Source: an uncultured Glaciecola sp. (lineage in GTDB: Bacteria; Pseudomonadota; Gammaproteobacteria; Enterobacterales; Alteromonadaceae). From it: a stretch of DNA of 64,000 nt. Within the stretch, counting starts at the first letter, position 1, and every line of letters starts with the position of its first letter. The notes below the pieces were generated by a model. That model was not told the DNA's origin and made no database searches. It saw only the letters and a list, made by a program, of their open reading frames with translations. Positions 55,828-64,000 of the stretch are shown here, one piece after another. The stretch covers positions 40,803 through 104,802 of the forward strand of contig NZ_CALJHY010000014.1 of assembly GCF_937770335.1 (NCBI RefSeq), written 5' to 3'. Both the position numbers and the translations under genes were made by a program.

Positions 55828-58800
55828 CTAACTTTCGGTATAAAGCTGATTACTACTAACAGATACATCAACTCGAACAATCTCTCCTGAACGAGCAAAA
55901 AGCATTTGACTAAACTCTTGATTAAGTTCGTTTGCCTTAACAACGTGCTTTTCTCCGTCTTTAGAATAGATTGTCACTTGAGCATCAGCATCATTACTTA
56001 TCGAGTAGATAATCGGCACTTGGCACCATGTAAAGCCTAAACCTCCACTATCGAGATCAATTGTCTTCCAAGCTTCATTGATATCCAAATAACGGAACGT
56101 TGTCGCTTGCGTGGTGAACTCCTGCGCTCTTAGCAAGAACGGGTCGAAGCTAACCTTACCTTTAGTCACAAAACAGCCTAGCTCGCCCATTCTGGTCAAT
56201 AACTCTTCTTTGACTTGGCCGGTCATACCTGGCTGTTGCGCGCCAGCATGTTTTGGTGTGTGCGAATAAGGATCTGCAGGAAAAGCACCGTATTCTTCAG
56301 GTGTTTTGTTAAAACCGATACCTTCTCGAACGTTATAATAGTGCGCGATCAGTGCCTGAGATGTATTTGATTTACCTTGCTGATTAACACTTTTTATTGC
56401 AACTTCTTGAACCGCAAGTAACAATTTAGATACCATGTGCCAGTAGATACATCCTAATCCTTCAAAGCCAAACATGCCGCCAGAACGCCCGGTAAAGGCA
56501 CTGTGATTAAAGACCGATTCATAAGTATCTAACATCGCATTTAATGCACTGTCAGTGGCTAAATCTGGGTACTCTTTAGCTATTTGAGGCCAAATTTGTT
56601 TGATGGCATTGGCGTTAGTCAATTCGCTATTGAAGCGATAGTTGTCCATCGCATCCAGTTTAATTAAGCGATTATCGCCCTGTGCAAGCATACCCGCTAA
56701 CAGTGGATGATTAGTGACATCACGCTTTGGAACACAGTTTTTGCTGATAAACCCCTGCTGCTTTCTATCTGGATACAACATAAACGTTTTTTGGTCTTCT
56801 CTATACATCTCACTCGCGTACAATGTATCCATAATCTCAACCGCTCTCTCAGCGCTAAGAGCCCCTGAACTAAGCGCTGCTACTTGCCCTTCTAGCATGT
56901 CGTACAAATGGCTAACGTTTAGTGACTTCTGGTTAATACTAAGCACATTGTAAGCATGGTATAAACCAGAATCGCTATAATTCGCTTCTATACTGCGGCT
57001 TATTAATGGCTTCGCACTAGAAAGTAGCGCGTTGAGTTCATCTATACTCACAGTTTGCTTATTATAATTACCTGAGTGCTGATACATTTTTGCGCGGTAT
57101 TCGCTGGCTAACGTACCTAATTTATGTAAGGTGGAAAATTGTAAAGTCGCTGACACTGCCCCTTGTTCTATCTGCGCACTCGCACTTTGAAGAATATGTG
57201 TCGTTCCGGTTAACCACTCGGCAACTTCTGTGGTCATCAAAAATTGTTTGTTACGGTCTTCAATCGATGCGAGTAAGTCGCTTACAAACGACAAATAACG
57301 ATTCAGGTAACACAATGTAACCATCGACAAACCTTGGCCCACTAGCGCATTGTTAGCGTCATTCCACTCTGGGCGTTGTGTATTTAGCCAAATACCACCA
57401 TCGATAACTAAGTTGCTCAATTTTGATAGCAGCGGTATAAATAGCTTTTCAACTAAGGACACTTGATAAACTTGGCCCTGGGCATCTAGGATTAGTTTGC
57501 CATCAGATCCTAAGCGCTCAATATTTTTTTCGATATCTTCAGCCATTTCATTATCAAATAGAACCGTGTCTTTGGGTGAATCAATAATGTTGTGCAACGG
57601 TTTAATGCGATAAGGCACATTGGCATAACTGTAAACTGACTGCTCGAGTAAAGATGCCAGTTTCCCTGGGTGGAAATTATTAGACGATTCTAATAATTTC
57701 AGCAAATAAATAATCTGATGGTCGCCCCAGTAACCGATGTAACTCCACGGGTCATCTGGCTCTTCAATTTCCCAATCAATACCTTGCTTAGTGATGCGAT
57801 ATGGATTGTAACCATCTAGTGTTGACGCGTTGACAAACTTTGCGATAACCGACTCAATAAATGAAGGATAACTGAGCGTCAAGGCTTCCCAATTTTGGAA
57901 AATATCGCGCCAATTACCTTGATAAGACAAGAGCGGCTGACCTCGGTCGTCTTTCAATTCGATAGCAAATTGATTCCAAGGACGACTAGGATCGCCATGA
58001 CGACGGCCAAAAGTAATCGGTAAATATTCATAGATTAGTCGGCTCAGCTGCGCATCTTGCAACTCTTCAACAGATAGCATGAGCTCGTCTAAGCTTACAT
58101 TTTCTGGCAGATTGCTCAATGCAGCCTTTTGCCTTTCATAAATATCATGATTGAAATGCTGTAGAGTCTTGAGTAAATCCGCACGCGAAATCTGATATTG
58201 ATTAGCAAAAATACCGCCACGCAAAACGTTAAATAACGTGTTTGCATAGTGATGCAAAGAAACGTCTTCTTCTCCGGTGACTTGGAATCCATCAGACGAT
58301 GCCATTATGCGTGCTAATTTGTCACTGCCCGTCACAAATGATTGCTGCATTTTCTCAGCGACAGCCGATTCATTTAACAAAGCATGTTTCAGAGCCACGA
58401 CATCCGTTTGGTCTTTCTCAACGTCAACATTAATCGACCACTTTTGCTCGCCATGCGCAGCTAATGTAACGTGACTATGTACTAAGTAACAACTGCGCAC
58501 ACCACGGCAATAATCTGAACTTTCAAGGACGTTGCCTGCTTTAAACAAATCTAAACTTGAAGATGTTAAATGCACCGTAGAACCAGGTAAACCCAACCGA
58601 AAAACAGTATTTGCACGAAGCGCTTCTACAGGCTCAGCGCGATCAGTAATTGCTGAATAAAGCGTATATAAAGCCAATCCAGTTTCATGGTCTACTTCTG
58701 TCCATTTATAAGCGTCAACGAGATTACTCGACTGTGACTGGGTAAAAAGAGGCGTGCCTGCAGGAAGAATATTTTGTAAACCATCGATTATTTCAAGGCT

Positions 58801-59310
58801 ACAAGTTTGCTCAGACATATTTTCTAATTTGCATTGTCTACTAATACCGAACTCGCTCGAAAACTGCCATGAATAACGAAATGCCAGCTGTAAATCATGA
58901 TTTATTTCTTCAAAACAAAGGACATTACCCAATAAGTTTTTATACAAATTACGGGTCACATGGTATCTATCATCATGCTCGCGATTATAAGGTTCCCAGT
59001 ACACGCTTTTTTGCTTGGATTGGATAACCTTAATGATGGTTTTTGGACCTGTATGCGGCGTACTCTCGTATAATTTATCCACGGTAACATAAGGGAAAAC
59101 AGCTTTGTCCGGGGACACTCTACCCATGGTTAATCCACCGGTAGAACCTGCAAATAACCAATGATCTTGATCAGAAACCACACTGATAAAAAATGGGGCC
59201 ATTTGGTCAACATGACTAATTTTGTAATAGGTGTCGCCATCCATTTGCACAAAGGCACCACTGACGTTGTTATCTGATTGAGCGTCAACATTAAGTGACT
59301 TGTTGTCCAT
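55828..59310 (-). CDS. GH94/GH149-like beta-glucan phosphorylase (probable)
   Basis: 1160 residues from ATG 59310 (the track begins at TTG two codons earlier). No signal peptide. N-terminal part resembles the beta-sandwich of GH94-clan phosphorylases (HWLFAGSTGGLTMGRVSPDKAVFPYVTVDKLYE). Around residue 650 NTQRPEWNDANNALVGQGLSMV matches the DWND-type motif that carries the general acid in cellobiose phosphorylase. Length of about 1150 and location beside GH16, GH3 and a GPH importer fit GH149 beta-1,3-glucan phosphorylases. If so it releases glucose-1-phosphate from laminari-oligosaccharides in the cytoplasm. The family call is inference from motif, size and context. Confidence 0.65.
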   Translation of the reverse strand: MDNKSLNVDAQSDNNVSGAFVQMDGDTYYKISHVDQMAPFFISVVSDQDHWLFAGSTGGLTMGRVSPDKAVFPYVTVDKLYESTPHTGPKTIIKVIQSKQKSVYWEPYNREHDDRYHVTRNLYKNLLGNVLCFEEINHDLQLAFRYSWQFSSEFGISRQCKLENMSEQTCSLEIIDGLQNILPAGTPLFTQSQSSNLVDAYKWTEVDHETGLALYTLYSAITDRAEPVEALRANTVFRLGLPGSTVHLTSSSLDLFKAGNVLESSDYCRGVRSCYLVHSHVTLAAHGEQKWSINVDVEKDQTDVVALKHALLNESAVAEKMQQSFVTGSDKLARIMASSDGFQVTGEEDVSLHHYANTLFNVLRGGIFANQYQISRADLLKTLQHFNHDIYERQKAALSNLPENVSLDELMLSVEELQDAQLSRLIYEYLPITFGRRHGDPSRPWNQFAIELKDDRGQPLLSYQGNWRDIFQNWEALTLSYPSFIESVIAKFVNASTLDGYNPYRITKQGIDWEIEEPDDPWSYIGYWGDHQIIYLLKLLESSNNFHPGKLASLLEQSVYSYANVPYRIKPLHNIIDSPKDTVLFDNEMAEDIEKNIERLGSDGKLILDAQGQVYQVSLVEKLFIPLLSKLSNLVIDGGIWLNTQRPEWNDANNALVGQGLSMVTLCYLNRYLSFVSDLLASIEDRNKQFLMTTEVAEWLTGTTHILQSASAQIEQGAVSATLQFSTLHKLGTLASEYRAKMYQHSGNYNKQTVSIDELNALLSSAKPLISRSIEANYSDSGLYHAYNVLSINQKSLNVSHLYDMLEGQVAALSSGALSAERAVEIMDTLYASEMYREDQKTFMLYPDRKQQGFISKNCVPKRDVTNHPLLAGMLAQGDNRLIKLDAMDNYRFNSELTNANAIKQIWPQIAKEYPDLATDSALNAMLDTYESVFNHSAFTGRSGGMFGFEGLGCIYWHMVSKLLLAVQEVAIKSVNQQGKSNTSQALIAHYYNVREGIGFNKTPEEYGAFPADPYSHTPKHAGAQQPGMTGQVKEELLTRMGELGCFVTKGKVSFDPFLLRAQEFTTQATTFRYLDINEAWKTIDLDSGGLGFTWCQVPIIYSISNDADAQVTIYSKDGEKHVVKANELNQEFSQMLFARSGEIVRVDVSVSSNQLYTES

Positions 59311-59346
59311 ATTCAAACTCTCTTTTTAATTAGGCTGTTTTTGTTT

Positions 59347-60714
59347 TTATTCTGCCAATTGATAGATTCGCACATAGTCTACTTCCATTCTTAAAGGGAA
59401 AATAGAGTCGTCGATTGGGCCGCCAGCGCGTCCCCAATTACCGCCTATGGCAAGATTTAAAATTAAGTTGTAAGGGTGATCAAACGGCCAAGCTTCCCAT
59501 CCGCTCCCTTCATTCTGGTAATAAAAATAAGGAACATTATCAAACGAGATGATGATATGTTCTGGGCTCCACTCCATAGAATAAAGATGAAACTCCTTAT
59601 CAACATCACGTCCTTCAACGCTCGCTTTACGCTGTTCGCCGTTTACCCAATAATATGCTTTAGTGTGAACCGTTCCGTGCACGGCTTGCATGTCGTATCC
59701 AACATGTTCAAGGATATCTATTTCACCCGAGTTTGGCCACGCATCGCAGATTCTGCTACCTTGCCAATCCTCATTAGGCTTGCATGAAGTTGCGTATTTG
59801 TAAGGGTCTAAAGGTAGCATCCATATCGCAGACCATGTACCTTGACCACGCGGGATTCGGGCCCGCGCTTCTACTTTGCCATAGAGGAAATCACCACTAC
59901 CACTGTTATGTAGCCTTGCTGATGTATATTCCGCTTCGTTGAATTGTTCTTTATGGGCCTCTATCACGAGCACACCATCTTCTATGCGAGCGTTTTTCGC
60001 TCTAGCCGTATAAGCCTGATCTTCGCTATTCACTTTACCTGCTGACCAAATATTATGTTGCCATTTAGTAGGGTCAGGTAAGCCATCGATTGCAAACTCA
60101 TCATTCCACATCAGTTGCCAATTACGTGGGTCATTAAGTAATTTACGAATTACGATCGCATGAATTAAAGGCTGACCAGTAACCGCTGCCAATTCGACGT
60201 TTAAGATCCCATCTGTAACCTTGATAGCAGTGACGGTTCTAACCAACGAAGACAACATATTATTGTCGCGAGCAAGGAGAATATCCAAGTCGGCAATGAC
60301 CGTTTCACCTTCTACGTTAATATCAAATGTGCGTTCTCCAATCTTTATACTATCGGGTTCTGCAAACATAAAACTAACGGCGTACTGACCATTATCTACA
60401 GGGAGCTGAAATGTAAGCTTATTTGTTTCTGTCGCAAGTCGATATGTCTTAAATAAGGTAGCATCCTGACTACCCTTAATCTCCGTTGAAGATTCTTTTG
60501 AAGACGCTATCGCAGCATTTATATCAAGTGTGTCTGCTGAATATAAAACACCATCGCTGCCCTTATATTCAGAGCCACCAAAGTTGAATGCGGCGACTAC
60601 TGACAATGCAAATGGATGCAGCTCTGCTGTTGAATTTTGATTTTTATTGTGGACTTTAGGATCGTTTGAATTGGGCTTGCATGCGGCGACTGAAACCAGA
60701 AGTAAAAAATACAA
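59347..60714 (-). CDS. GH16 laminarinase lipoprotein with frameshifted signal peptide
   Basis: 455 codons from the track's TTG at 60714. The mature part has a malectin-like N-terminal domain (AAFNFGGSEYKGSDGVLYSADT, about 35-180) and a GH16 domain with catalytic SGEIDILEHVGYD (E-x-D-x-x-E) and the strand RIPRGQGTWSAIWMLP typical of beta-1,3-glucanases. The natural start seems to be ATG 60751 in another frame (MNNACYKLLTLIFVF). Removing one T from the T6 run at 60704-60709 fuses it to LLLVSVAACKPN, giving a perfect lipoprotein signal. As written, only the weak TTG start yields the enzyme. It follows the phosphorylase-like gene's promoter side; same strand. Confidence 0.85.
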   Translation of the reverse strand: MYFLLLVSVAACKPNSNDPKVHNKNQNSTAELHPFALSVVAAFNFGGSEYKGSDGVLYSADTLDINAAIASSKESSTEIKGSQDATLFKTYRLATETNKLTFQLPVDNGQYAVSFMFAEPDSIKIGERTFDINVEGETVIADLDILLARDNNMLSSLVRTVTAIKVTDGILNVELAAVTGQPLIHAIVIRKLLNDPRNWQLMWNDEFAIDGLPDPTKWQHNIWSAGKVNSEDQAYTARAKNARIEDGVLVIEAHKEQFNEAEYTSARLHNSGSGDFLYGKVEARARIPRGQGTWSAIWMLPLDPYKYATSCKPNEDWQGSRICDAWPNSGEIDILEHVGYDMQAVHGTVHTKAYYWVNGEQRKASVEGRDVDKEFHLYSMEWSPEHIIISFDNVPYFYYQNEGSGWEAWPFDHPYNLILNLAIGGNWGRAGGPIDDSIFPLRMEVDYVRIYQLAE

Positions 60715-60993
60715 ATATGAGTGTTAAAAGTTTGTAGCAAGCGTTGTTCATATGAATCCAATTTAGTCGATTTACCGATTGTTCAAACGTTAAACGTAAT
60801 AAAAAGTCGGCTGAAGTTAATCATTTGGTGAATGATTACAATCAAAACAAGATAAAGCGGACTATTACTAAGGCAAAGTGACTCGATTATCAGCTGCTGC
60901 TGCTTTTAAGCAGCAATAAGCGGAACCTTCACCGCCAGCTTCATTAACTCATAACAGCTGGGTTTAGTTAAGCACACCACACGGCTAAAAATG

Positions 60994-62449
60994 TTAGATG
61001 TCGCCACGACGTTCAATCAGTTTCTCTTTTATTTGATGTGCTTTCTCTTCGGTAATATCATAGTTCCACATCATCAGAATAGCCAACGCGGCAGTACTTG
61101 CAGGAATGACAATGTCTGCAATACGTAAATTAGTCATCGTTTCAACAGTTTGAGTTGTGACACCAGCGTCAAACCCGACAACCTTCAGTACCACTCCACT
61201 TAATATCAATGCTAATGCTTGGCCAAGTTTAACCATAAGCCAGTATATTGCGGCAAAAGTCCCCCTCCTTGCGCGGCATCCCATTATTTAGTTCGTCTAA
61301 ATCACACACATCAGCAGTCATGCTCAGCATTAATGTAAATAAACCGCCTATTCCAAAAGACATCAAAGGGATAGGCATGAATATTAGCCATGGGTTTTCA
61401 GGATTGAATCCGTACCATTTTAATGCATAACCAAAAATTGATAACACTGTGGATATGATAAAGGCTTTACGTTTACCCCATTTGTTTGCCATCCAACTGA
61501 CGATAGGAATAACAAGGAAAAAGCGGTAACAAAGGCACTTACCGTAGAAAACCATGCGGGCCAAGAACCAGTTGCTCCGTAATCGCCATCAAAACATGTG
61601 AAACACAATAATAAAATAACTAAAGGAAGCTACTAACTGAAAACCATTGAATACAAAGAAAGTGGCACCGCACAGTCTTACGAAAGCAGCATTTTTGAAT
61701 GCTTGGCCAATGCTTCTAAATATTCCCATTACATTACTTGATAGCGTGCTAAATGAAATTTCAGCTCTATTGTCGATATGAGAGCTATCAATTCCCTTAC
61801 AAAACAGTCCGGGTACAATCCCTAAAACGATACAAGCGCCTGAAACATATATTGCCAGATGCCTTACGCCCTCAGCCTGACTATCAAATAAATCCGGGTC
61901 GGCGATCATGACCCAAAACCACGGCACAATCATCCATGCAATTTGCCCCATAAACTGTGAGGGCAGCCATTAAACGAGTTCGCTCTTTATAGTCGGAGGG
62001 TCATTTCATAGCCTAAGCCAACAAAGGGCGTTGCAAACATAGTGTTACCGATGGTGAAGGGCCATCGAAAATAACAATATATACCAAAATGTATAGTTTT
62101 GAGAGTTAGCGGGATCGAGTTGCCATAACAAAGCAAAACAAGTGCCACTTAAAATTGCACCCACTACTATGTAAGGTCGGCGTCTACCCCATCTGGATTT
62201 TGTATTATCGGTGATAAAACCCATGATAGGGTCGGTTATAGCATCAAACAAGCGGGGTAAGCCGCCTAACAAACCAGCGAGTATTGGATCTACGCCAAAT
62301 GCTGTTATTAAAAAGAATGCAAATATGCCTAACGCCGCAGGCAACAAATTGAGTACTAATGTTCCTGTTCCATAAGCGGCTTTTTCACCGAATGGAATTC
62401 GATCTTTTGCAGCAGTATCGTAATGCGACATATATTGATTCAAATGCAT
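60994..62449 (-). pseudogene. Second GPH-family transporter, multiply frameshifted
   Basis: Four track ORFs (62045-62449, 61589-61951, 61229-61564, 60994-61284) are successive pieces of one MelB-like transporter collinear with the intact gene at 51672. The N-terminal piece has LLGGLPRLFDAITDPIMGFITDNTKSRWGRRRPYI. Later pieces have MGQIAWMIVPWFW, GGLFTLMLSMTADVCDLDEL and TFAAIYWLMVKLGQAL. I count about six frame changes. Three fall between 62060 and 61940: FSMAL|FTIGNTMFATPFVGLGYEMT|..YKERTRLMAA|SQFMGQIA. Others fall near 61590, 61530 and 61270. Non-functional. Confidence 0.9.
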
Positions 62450-62723
62450 TTGTAAATGGTTTGTAAATATATGTTATTTAGGAAGCATTTTCTAAGTAAA
62501 ATGACAATAATTCGGTAACTTGAACTTTTAACGTGTTGGGTTGGACAAAATAATCAGATTAATAGATACATTGAACAACATAAAAGTAAATTTAGTCGTT
62601 CTAAGCTCAACACAAAGACCCCCTATAACCCAGATAAAGTCCTTTTAAACTCAAATAACTTGCTAATAGCAAGCAACAACTGCTGTACTTAGGCAATTGT
62701 TTTTACGTTTAAAGTAAATTTAT

Positions 62724-63752
62724 ATGAAATTATTATCTGCTATTACCTGCATCGTAGTACTAGTTAGTTTTAACTTACAGGCGAACCACATGACCGAGCG
62801 ACACAGCAAATTCTTTATACATCAAACCCGTCTTTGAACCCATGATAAATGAAAAAATGGATTGGTTTGGGTATTGCGTATGGCTCTTATCGTGACAATG
62901 AAAGCCCAGATAAGAAAAGCGTATCATCTGAACAAGATATTCTTGAAGACATGACTATTTTAACCACTAACGAAGGAGTGCAGTGGAACCTTATACGCAT
63001 GTACGCAGCTGATCCTGCTAGTGAGCAAGTATTAAAGACAATACGGAAACATAAATTACCAGTAAAGGTGATGCAAGGAGCTTGGCTATCGTCCACTCAA
63101 AGCGATGAAGAAAATGAACTGCAAATTTCGGAGGTTATTCGTTTAGCCAATGAATATAAAGATATTGTTGTTAGCATCAACTTAGGTAATGAAATTTTTG
63201 TCGATTGGTCGGCGCATAAACTAGAACTGAGCGATATTCCGACGTATTTAAAATGGGTTGAAAAAGTACAGACCGCTACAGACGTTCCTGTGACCCTTGC
63301 CGATGATTATAATTTTTGGAATAAACCGTGGAGTCAGGAGATAGCTCAAGCGCTTGATTATATCGTGTTGCATGCCTACGCTATGTGGAATTCACAAGCA
63401 CTTGAAAATGCGGTTCCTTGGACAGAAACAACTTATCATGATATTGCTGTGTTACATCCAAATAAGCAGATTGCTCTCGGAGGAATCCGGTTGGGCGACT
63501 AGTTCTGTCAGCAGCAATGGCGATGAGGAGCCTGATTATTGGTGAGGCCAATGAAGAAGCCCAAAAAATATTTTTTGATGCTTATCGACAATGGCTTAAA
63601 GACAATCGTATTGTGTCTTTCTATTTCGAGGCTTTTGACGAAAAATGGAAAGGGGGGGTGACGATCAACCCGACGCTATAGCAGAAAAAAACTGGGGGGT
63701 TTTTCGCTCCGACAGAACGCCTAAGTTAGCCGTTGAGGCAGTCTCTAAATAG
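62724..63752 (+). pseudogene. GH17-like beta-1,3-glucanase, multiply frameshifted
   Basis: A signal peptide (MKLLSAITCIVVLVSFNLQA, ATG 62724) loses frame before the mature part. Further frame changes occur at the A6 run near 62850 (PMINEK|WIGLGIAYG), at 63480, near 63537 (GEANEEAQKIFFDAYRQWL resumes) and at the G7 run near 63652 (KWKGG|DDQPDAIAEKNWGVF), ending ...KLAVEAVSK. GH17 features: proton donor Glu in SINLGNEIFVDW. The nucleophile Glu of LGESGW is destroyed by one extra G at the third frameshift. Track ORF 62849-63502 is its largest piece. Confidence 0.85.
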
Positions 63753-63939
63753 ACGTTTAGCGAATGTGCTGGGTGCGGATTAACGCCGCGCCCATTAGCG
63801 AGCATAGGTATTATTTTCTCTATACTTTGTTTAAAAATCATTCATCGGGTTGATTTTGGCCCTTTAACTTGGCATTAGTTTTCTCCTTGCCTTACTATTG
63901 CAGTATCATTCCCAATATTTGTCCGAGTGGAAATACCCT

Positions 63940-64000
63940 ATGTTTCGTTTTATATTTGTTTTATCTGTTGTGATTTTCTCATTCTCAGCACCCGCGGCAC
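63940..64000 (+). CDS. Start of a secreted protein, cut by window end
   Basis: ATG 63940 opens MFRFIFVLSVVIFSFSAPAA, a clear signal peptide with an Ala-x-Ala-like end, and runs off the window. Identity unknown. Confidence 0.55.
   Translation, partial: MFRFIFVLSVVIFSFSAPAA

Noticed and set aside
60994-63752. Treating the four transporter pieces and the GH17 piece as separate small genes
   Set aside because: Consecutive pieces align collinearly with single known families across changing frames, so they are two pseudogenes.

Overview
The window looks like a chromosome segment of a marine gammaproteobacterium of the order Alteromonadales (Alteromonas / Glaciecola / Paraglaciecola type). The evidence is an ArcA ortholog almost identical in layout to that of enterics, a yggX-mutY-trmB core block, a TonB-dependent receptor / tryptophan-halogenase-like / SapC trio, Na+/sugar symporters, and gene sets for galactosides and a laminarin-like beta-1,3-glucan. 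No species call is possible from the sequence alone.

Layout. (1) 1-2.4 kb: three ordinary genes, including a TPR lipoprotein. (2) 2.54-18.19 kb: a 15.6 kb genomic island in the 3' end of tRNA-Phe. The tRNA is intact at the right end (minus strand) and a 14-bp copy of its 3' end lies at the left, 146 bp before a P4-type tyrosine recombinase. The native tRNA terminator is stranded at the left end. The left third of the island is a replication module: integrase, coupled HTH protein, AlpA-like regulator, primase-polymerase-like protein, RecA-like ATPase. The middle carries glutathione-dependent formaldehyde detoxification (LysR, SMR protein, frmA, frmB, bestrophin-like channel) and a psiE-like gene broken by a nonsense codon. 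The right third carries a solitary integron-type gene cassette with its attC site. The cassette encodes two proteins sharing a GGSxxIQAGRDV motif. (3) 18.2-26.5 kb: core genome (tRNA-Phe, yggX, mutY, trmB, rsmC-like, glgA, arcA, pmbA, yjgA). (4) 26.7-48.8 kb: galactose/alpha-galactoside utilisation. It has Leloir genes galT-galK with a Gfo/Idh oxidoreductase and a lipoprotein hydrolase, then a TonB receptor, halogenase-like protein, SapC, SSS symporter, GH36 alpha-galactosidase and a DUF885 peptidase. Part of an oxidative (De Ley-Doudoroff-like) branch follows: SMP-30 lactonase, DgoK-like kinase, SDR, and a divergent GntR regulator. XdhC and MocA-like molybdoenzyme maturation genes come last. 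A TATAYGATAA-type palindrome recurs upstream of galT, the TonB receptor, GH36 and the GntR/SDR pair, which points to one regulon. (5) 49-63.8 kb: a beta-1,3-glucan locus with GH3, a GPH-family transporter, a CHASE3-PAS-GGDEF-EAL protein, a 1160-residue GH94/GH149-like phosphorylase and a GH16 laminarinase lipoprotein. Next to it lie a second GPH transporter and a GH17 enzyme, both riddled with frameshifts; GH16 also has a frameshift in its signal peptide. The last 61 bases begin a new secreted protein.

How it fits together. Galactosides would be imported through the TonB receptor and SSS symporter, cleaved by GH36, and the galactose phosphorylated (GalK/GalT) or oxidised (SDR, lactonase, KDGal kinase). 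Laminarin fragments from GH16 would be imported by the intact GPH transporter, then cleaved by GH3 or phosphorolysed by the GH149-like enzyme. The most novel-looking item is the two-gene cassette at 15.77-16.98 kb. It pairs a small membrane protein with a soluble partner, and both carry the same short motif, an arrangement reminiscent of amyloid-motif signalling pairs and anti-phage modules. That function is a hypothesis.
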